In this document: piece after piece, positions 60,181-64,000 of the stretch
How the letters are laid out: each line of letters begins with the position of its first letter
Numbering within the stretch: the first letter of the stretch is position 1
NCBI GenBank assembly: GCA_963715565.1
Contig: OY970256.1
Coordinates: 1,860,001-1,924,000 of the forward strand
Direction of reading: 5' to 3'
DNA from: JACVRN01 sp963715565
GTDB taxonomy: Bacteria > Acidobacteriota > Blastocatellia > Pyrinomonadales > Pyrinomonadaceae
Length of the DNA: 64,000 bases
Notes under the pieces: generated by a model
Databases searched by the model: none
What the model was told of the DNA's origin: nothing
Seen by the model: the letters and a program-made list of their open reading frames with translations, nothing else
Translations under genes and position numbers: made by a program

Positions 60181-61351
60181 GGCAGCGCTCGCCGTCATCA
60201 TTTGCCTGCTCTGCTGTGCCGCGCTCGCGCGCGGGCAGGAGGTGGCGAGCCGTCGCGCGCCGCAACTTGTCGTGCCGCTCGAAAGCGCCGGCTACGTTGC
60301 TTTCAAGACCGAGACGATTGTGCCCGAGACGGAGAACGCCTCCGCTTCCACGGCAGACTTGCAGGAAGCGGTCAAGCCGCAGGTTCTTGTGGATGAAAAT
60401 CACGTTGTCCATCGCGTGCTCGTTGATAATAGCGGTGCTCTCATCTTCGGCTATGATCTTGTAATAGAGCCGCTGGCGAAGACCAGACAGTTTCGCGTCT
60501 CTGTGCGCCCGCTCGACCCGGAGTTTGAAAAGCAGATGCGCGCGCGCCAGCCCACAGCCACGGCACGCACGGGTCGTCCCTCGCTCGGCATGAGCGCCTC
60601 GACCGTGCCGCGCCCCACAGAGGCGCAGATAATTGACGACGGCGACGGCTTTGCGCTTGAGCTACTCGTCAACCCGCAGACGGGCGTGAAGATTGTAGAC
60701 GTGGTCAAGGCTTCGTTCGACCAGTCTAGATTGTGGGAAGGGCCAAAGCAGCCCGCGCGCGATTTGACGCTCGACTCGGTAGAGATGGCCGTACGCGATT
60801 TCAAGCTTTTAGTAAACGGCAACCGCGTCGCGGGTGGACGCCCTTCACAAGGGTTTAGCGGCCCGCTTATCTGGTTCTTCGTCCCCGACCGCGGGCGCTT
60901 TATCTTTTCTTTGACGCCGCGCGAGGGCTACGAATTTCAGAAAATCGGTCGCATAGAGGACAACAAGATTTCTTTCACGCTCGAAGGCGATTATTACGAG
61001 TGGGTTTCGAGCACGCCGATTGTCGGCAGCGGCGGCAACTGGAACGTGTGGGTGCTGCGCGACACAGGATACGCGCCCGCGGTCTTCTACCTGCCGGAAG
61101 CTGTCGCTTCCAGTTCTGTGCCGAACGACGTGTCCGCCGGGCCGCCCGACTTTGAATTGAAGACGCTCAAGGGAATGCCGCCGAGCTATTTCGACCCGTC
61201 CAGAAACAGGGACGACGTGCGTGCTCGTCGAGACCAGATGAACGCGAGGGCGCTGAAGGCCAGAGCGAGCGCCGAAAAGATTCCCGTGCCGCCGCGCGTG
61301 CGCGTCGAAGTGGGTGCTGCCGACAGCATCCAGAACCTGTGGCCTAAATAG
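60170..61351 (+). CDS. Secreted protein of unknown function in the ECF operon
   Basis: The 393-residue protein starts with a signal peptide (about 1-22, ending ARGQ). Its ATG lies within the end of the anti-sigma gene, so it is translationally coupled. The body is beta-rich, with KPQVLVDENHVVHRVLVDNSGALIFGYDLVIEP, GPLIWFFVPDRGRFIFSLTPREGYEF, and FTLEGDYYEWVSSTPI. These recur as repeated beta strands. The last part is a charged helix (DDVRARRDQMNARALKARAS). A role in sensing or in the regulated output of the sigma/anti-sigma pair is likely but unproven. Confidence 0.78.
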   Translation: MRSKAALAVIICLLCCAALARGQEVASRRAPQLVVPLESAGYVAFKTETIVPETENASASTADLQEAVKPQVLVDENHVVHRVLVDNSGALIFGYDLVIEPLAKTRQFRVSVRPLDPEFEKQMRARQPTATARTGRPSLGMSASTVPRPTEAQIIDDGDGFALELLVNPQTGVKIVDVVKASFDQSRLWEGPKQPARDLTLDSVEMAVRDFKLLVNGNRVAGGRPSQGFSGPLIWFFVPDRGRFIFSLTPREGYEFQKIGRIEDNKISFTLEGDYYEWVSSTPIVGSGGNWNVWVLRDTGYAPAVFYLPEAVASSSVPNDVSAGPPDFELKTLKGMPPSYFDPSRNRDDVRARRDQMNARALKARASAEKIPVPPRVRVEVGAADSIQNLWPK

Positions 61352-61424
61352 CAGAAGCGAGCGATTGCATTGTACGCACGCACTCTCTTTCTATCATTCG
61401 ACCCAACACGGTCGAGGTGAAGCT

Positions 61425-62291
61425 ATGAGAAGAAAACTCTCCAGGTCGCTCGTGGCCGCCGTCGTCATGTTGTCCGTGACGCGCGTGGCGCTGGCCGACT
61501 TGAAAGTAGTGACGCGCCACACCTACGGCGACACTTCTTCAGAAACCACTACTTACTTCAGAGGCGTGCGCCAGCGTGAAGAGTTCAAATCCGCGCTCAC
61601 AGACCCAAAGCCTTATAACTTCGCGCACATTTATCAATGCGATCTCAAACGCTTTGTCTGGCTCGACAACGTCAAAAGGAGGTTCTTCGATACTCCTTAC
61701 GTGAGCCTCGAAGAAGCATGGGCGGAGTATTACGAGAGCTTGCAGAGGGCCAAACAGAAGCCCACGGAAACGGCGCAGCACAAGGGCATGTGGACGGAGA
61801 CGACGACCGTTATAGACACGGGCGAGCGGCGCGAAGTCTTCGGCTACGTGGCGCGGCGCATCAAGACCATGACGGTCTCGGAAGCTGCTCCGCAAAGCTG
61901 CGACCAGACTAGATTCAGACAGGAGACGGACGGCTGGTACATAGACCTTTTGTACGGCACGGAATGCTCGGCCAACATCTCCGGCTATCAGAGCGTAGGC
62001 TTCCTGGTTCCGGGCGGCCACAACAGTTGCGTCAAATATTACGAGAAGCGCAACTACAAGTTCGAGCGCAGGCAAGTAGGCACGGCGCGCTTCGGCTTCC
62101 CCGTCCTGTTAAGCATACGCGCCTACAGTAACGACGGTCGCACGTTCACGCAAACGAAACGCGAAGTGTTGTCGATTACAAAAGTGGATTTGGAGGACGC
62201 GCTTTTCGATTTACCCGAAGGCTACGCGCGATACGAGCCGAAGCCTGTCAAACGCTCCATCATAGAGCGTGCTTTATCACTATTTCGTTAG
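61425..62291 (+). CDS. Secreted protein of unknown function
   Basis: ATG 61425 with GAGGTG seven bases upstream gives 288 residues; the frame from 61314 overlaps the previous gene and is rejected. A signal peptide (about 1-24, ending ALA) is followed by DLKVVTRHTYGDTSSETTTYFRGVRQREEF, a start seen in exported beta-barrel or LolA-like folds. Later segments include TTTVIDTGERREVFGYVARRIKTMTV and a Cys pair (SCDQTRF, TECSANIS). It is probably periplasmic. I give no function. Confidence 0.75.
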   Translation: MRRKLSRSLVAAVVMLSVTRVALADLKVVTRHTYGDTSSETTTYFRGVRQREEFKSALTDPKPYNFAHIYQCDLKRFVWLDNVKRRFFDTPYVSLEEAWAEYYESLQRAKQKPTETAQHKGMWTETTTVIDTGERREVFGYVARRIKTMTVSEAAPQSCDQTRFRQETDGWYIDLLYGTECSANISGYQSVGFLVPGGHNSCVKYYEKRNYKFERRQVGTARFGFPVLLSIRAYSNDGRTFTQTKREVLSITKVDLEDALFDLPEGYARYEPKPVKRSIIERALSLFR

Positions 62292-62508
62292 CAGTTTAAT
62301 TAACTAATGTCGCGCGCCCTTGAGGATGCGCGCGGGCACAAAGGATTCTCCCGAACGGTTAGAGCTTTCGCTCTCTACATCTCGCGGAGGAAGCGCTCAA
62401 GCTGTGCGCGCCCTTCCTTGCGAAGTGACGGTCGAAGTGTGTTTAGCGGTTGATGCTCCCGATGGATTTATTCTTGATACAAGGTTTTTTTCCAAAGGAG
62501 AGGGCTTC

Positions 62509-63177
62509 ATGAAAAGGTGTTTATTCGTGGCGGCGATGGTTGCGGCTGCGCTCTGCTGCTATCAACAGATTGCACGGGCGCAGGGAGGAGAGCCGGAAAA
62601 ATCGGAGGCCACCCGATACGAAATCGCCGCGCAATTTTCTTCGATGACATTTTCGCCGGATCACACCCAGCCGGGCGCGGGCGCGCGCTTTACGCTGAAC
62701 TTCAATGACAACTTCGCGCTCGAAGCCGAGATGAACTATTTCCCGAACGACAACGGGCGCTTCTCCACCAACCGCGACAACGGTCGCGCAACACAAGGGT
62801 TGTTTGGCATCAAGGCGGGCAAGCGTTTTAAGAACTTCGGCATCTTTGCCAAAGCGCGCCCCGGCTTTATCAGTTTCTCGCGCGGCATCGTGGATTTTGT
62901 TGCGACCGCTCCGGCAACTACGCCCGGCGGCTTTCCCTCTTTCGAGCTGCGCTCGCGCCGCCTGACGCATCTGGCTTTGGACACGGGAGTAGTGCTTGAG
63001 TTTTATCCGTCGCGTCGTCTGGTGACGCGTTTTGATCTTGGACTGACGACTATGTTTATGCGCGAAACGACCTTTCAGGGCTTTACGGGCACGACGCCCG
63101 ACATCGGCCCCGTTCGCGCGCCAGCCGAGGCCCGCGGCGCTATTCAATTCGGCGCAGGCATTGGCTACAGGTGGTGA
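62509..63177 (+). CDS. Outer-membrane beta-barrel protein
   Basis: ATG 62509 with AAAGGAGAGG upstream gives 222 residues; the longer frame from 62320 has no matching signal. A signal peptide (about 1-25, ending ARAQ) is followed by alternating amphipathic strands (ARFTLNFNDNFALEAEMNYFPN, FGIKAGKRFKNFGIFAKARPG, ALDTGVVLEFYPSRRLVTRFDLGLTTMFMRE). It ends in GAGIGYRW, the aromatic C-terminal residue typical of barrels folded by the BAM machinery. About eight strands are likely. Confidence 0.85.
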   Translation: MKRCLFVAAMVAAALCCYQQIARAQGGEPEKSEATRYEIAAQFSSMTFSPDHTQPGAGARFTLNFNDNFALEAEMNYFPNDNGRFSTNRDNGRATQGLFGIKAGKRFKNFGIFAKARPGFISFSRGIVDFVATAPATTPGGFPSFELRSRRLTHLALDTGVVLEFYPSRRLVTRFDLGLTTMFMRETTFQGFTGTTPDIGPVRAPAEARGAIQFGAGIGYRW

Positions 63178-63298
63178 AAAGCAGGCTTCAGGGCTAGGGG
63201 GATGAATAAGAATTGATTCATTTAATCATTTGTTCATTGAATCAATGAAGCAATGAACCGATGATTCAATCTCATTCATTCTCGCGACCTGCTTTTCA
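63175..63298. repeat. Heptad/octad-word hairpin B19
   Basis: Outer GAAAAGCAGG / CCTGCTTTTC pair; inner 8-base words TTGATTCA, TTTAATCA, TTTGTTCA and complements at about 63240-63285. It overlaps the stop codon of the beta-barrel gene. Confidence 0.8.
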
Positions 63299-63300
63299 TC

Positions 63301-63489
63301 TCGCCCGGCGGTTGACCCGCGCGGTTCGAAGGAAGACGAGTTAATGAGCCCGAGCCTCGTCTGTGTGAAAGGGGGCTTGAAGGGGACGGCACAGGGAGCG
63401 CCCGTTCTCTTCCGAACCCTTCATACAGGCGGCTCGGCCCTCGCAAGACTCGACGGCCCGAGAAGCGCACAGGCTCAACCGCCGGGCGA
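63301..63489. ncRNA. Candidate structured RNA of about 189 nt
   Basis: A perfect 15-bp stem (TCGCCCGGCGGTTGA at 63301-63315, complement 63475-63489) closes 159 bases with further stems: GACGAG...CTCGTC on the left, GGTTCG-AAGGAAGA with TCTCTTCCGAACC, and CTCGG...CCGAG on the right. The size and closed rod shape resemble 6S RNA, but no diagnostic sequence was proven. It is not made of heptad words. The strand is uncertain. Confidence 0.4.
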
Positions 63490-63499
63490 AGTTTTGAGA

Positions 63500-63595
63500 A
63501 ACGCAAAAGTCAAAGTGCAAAAGTCAAAAGTGAAATAGACGAGCGGGCGTCGCATTATTCACTTTTGACTTTTGCACTTTGACTTTTGCGCTTTT
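63500..63595. repeat. Heptad-word hairpin B20 (33-bp perfect stem)
   Basis: The arms iterate CAAAAGT, CAAAGTG, CAAAAGT, CAAAAGT, perfectly complementary over 33 bp (63502-63534 with 63558-63590). It ends next to the deoC stop codon and is followed by CTTTTT. Confidence 0.85.
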
Positions 63596-64000
63596 TAGTA
63601 CGCGCTTGCTGTAGCTGTTGTGGGTTGTGCGCCCGAAGCTTCCTGGGCGATTTTGACGCCGACGCTTGCGCCGATGCGTGTGGCTCCGGCTTCGACCATC
63701 TTGCGTGCGTCTTCCAGGCCGCGTACGCCGCCTGATGCTTTGACGCCCAACTCAGAACCAACGACCTGTCGCATGAGCGCCACGTCCGAGACGGTCGCGC
63801 CGCCTTTGGCAAAGCCTGTCGAAGTCTTGACGAAATCCGCGCCCGCGCGCTTGGCCGCAAGGCACGCGCGCACCTTCTCTTCGTCCGTGAGGAGCGCCGT
63901 TTCGATAATCACTTTGCAAGTCACGCCGTATTCGTGCGCGGCTTCGACCACTTCGTGGATGTCGTGCTCTACGGCGCAGTCATCATTGCTTTTGAGCGCG
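63595..64000 (-). CDS. deoC: Deoxyribose-phosphate aldolase, C-terminal part (runs off the right edge)
   Basis: The frame is open to the window end, giving 134 residues; an internal GTG at 63951 is not the true start. Family features are KVIIETALLTDEEKVRAC, the Schiff-base lysine in ADFVKTSTGF, KASGGVRGLEDA and RIGASVGVKI. The enzyme cleaves deoxyribose 5-phosphate to acetaldehyde and glyceraldehyde 3-phosphate in deoxynucleoside breakdown. It ends in a short tail AQPTTATASAY. Heptad hairpin B20 lies at its stop. Confidence 0.93.
   Translation of the reverse strand, partial: ALKSNDDCAVEHDIHEVVEAAHEYGVTCKVIIETALLTDEEKVRACLAAKRAGADFVKTSTGFAKGGATVSDVALMRQVVGSELGVKASGGVRGLEDARKMVEAGATRIGASVGVKIAQEASGAQPTTATASAY

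Noticed and set aside
63276..63538. Two small frames over the candidate RNA
   Set aside because: They overlap on opposite strands, run through hairpin sequence and look non-coding.

Overview
The window most likely comes from the chromosome of an Acidobacteriota member, probably class Blastocatellia (inference from gene content; no rRNA is present). Pointers are two TIGR03436-like VWA proteins, transmembrane Ser/Thr kinases with an N-terminal zinc ribbon and an extracytoplasmic DUF4384 domain, a giant secreted DUF11/DUF4394/Calx-beta/DUF4214 protein, and many secreted proteins of unknown function. The DNA is GC-rich by eye (not counted). I saw no tRNA, rRNA, CRISPR array or transposase gene.

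Layout. 1-4.6 kb: membrane proteins, two small proteins, a DinB-like protein and a lipoprotein. 4.9-13.0 kb (minus strand): the most system-like block, two paralogous kinases, a secreted DUF4384 protein and a secreted TPR-CHAT protease-like protein, all co-directional with short gaps. 13.3-20.5 kb (minus): alpha-glucan phosphorylase, macro-domain protein, small unknown, VWA-like secreted protein, membrane GGDEF-EAL protein. 21.1-29.3 kb: an EF-G paralogue, a Uma2 nuclease gene sitting between two copies of the EF-G C-terminal codons, a Gly/Tyr-rich secreted protein, an M3 peptidase, a secreted unknown, and a methyltransferase gene pair. 29.6-42.9 kb (plus): RecQ, the 2063-residue secreted protein, a Pro-rich peptide, a YheT-type hydrolase, a DUF21/CBS membrane protein and a GH25 lysozyme. 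42.9-55.2 kb (minus): an M29-like lipoprotein that seems to lack metal ligands, a sigma/anti-sigma pair, a secreted protein coupled to smc, and two polytopic GT-C-type membrane proteins. 55.7-64 kb: a VWFA-related protein, GlgC, an ECF sigma/anti-sigma/secreted-protein operon, two more exported proteins, a possible structured RNA and the end of deoC.

The most striking structure lies outside the genes. About twenty intergenic sites carry hairpins whose arms are tandem 7-bp words (sometimes 8-bp), with a different word at each site. They usually touch or overlap stop codons, so they look like gene-end structures or terminators. One similar stretch lies in frame inside a membrane-protein gene. 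A second family (four copies, about 160 bp) contains four small GCTCC-gta-GGAGC hairpins arranged as a larger inverted repeat; one copy sits inside one of the heptad hairpins. A third family has two copies of a 9-bp-word hairpin.

How the genes may work together (inference): the kinase/DUF4384/CHAT block looks like an envelope-sensing phosphorylation module with a protease-like output. Two sigma/anti-sigma units probably regulate envelope or secreted functions. GlgC and the glucan phosphorylase cover glycogen synthesis and breakdown but are 40 kb apart. Start sites were chosen from visible ribosome binding sites and often differ from the longest reading frame.
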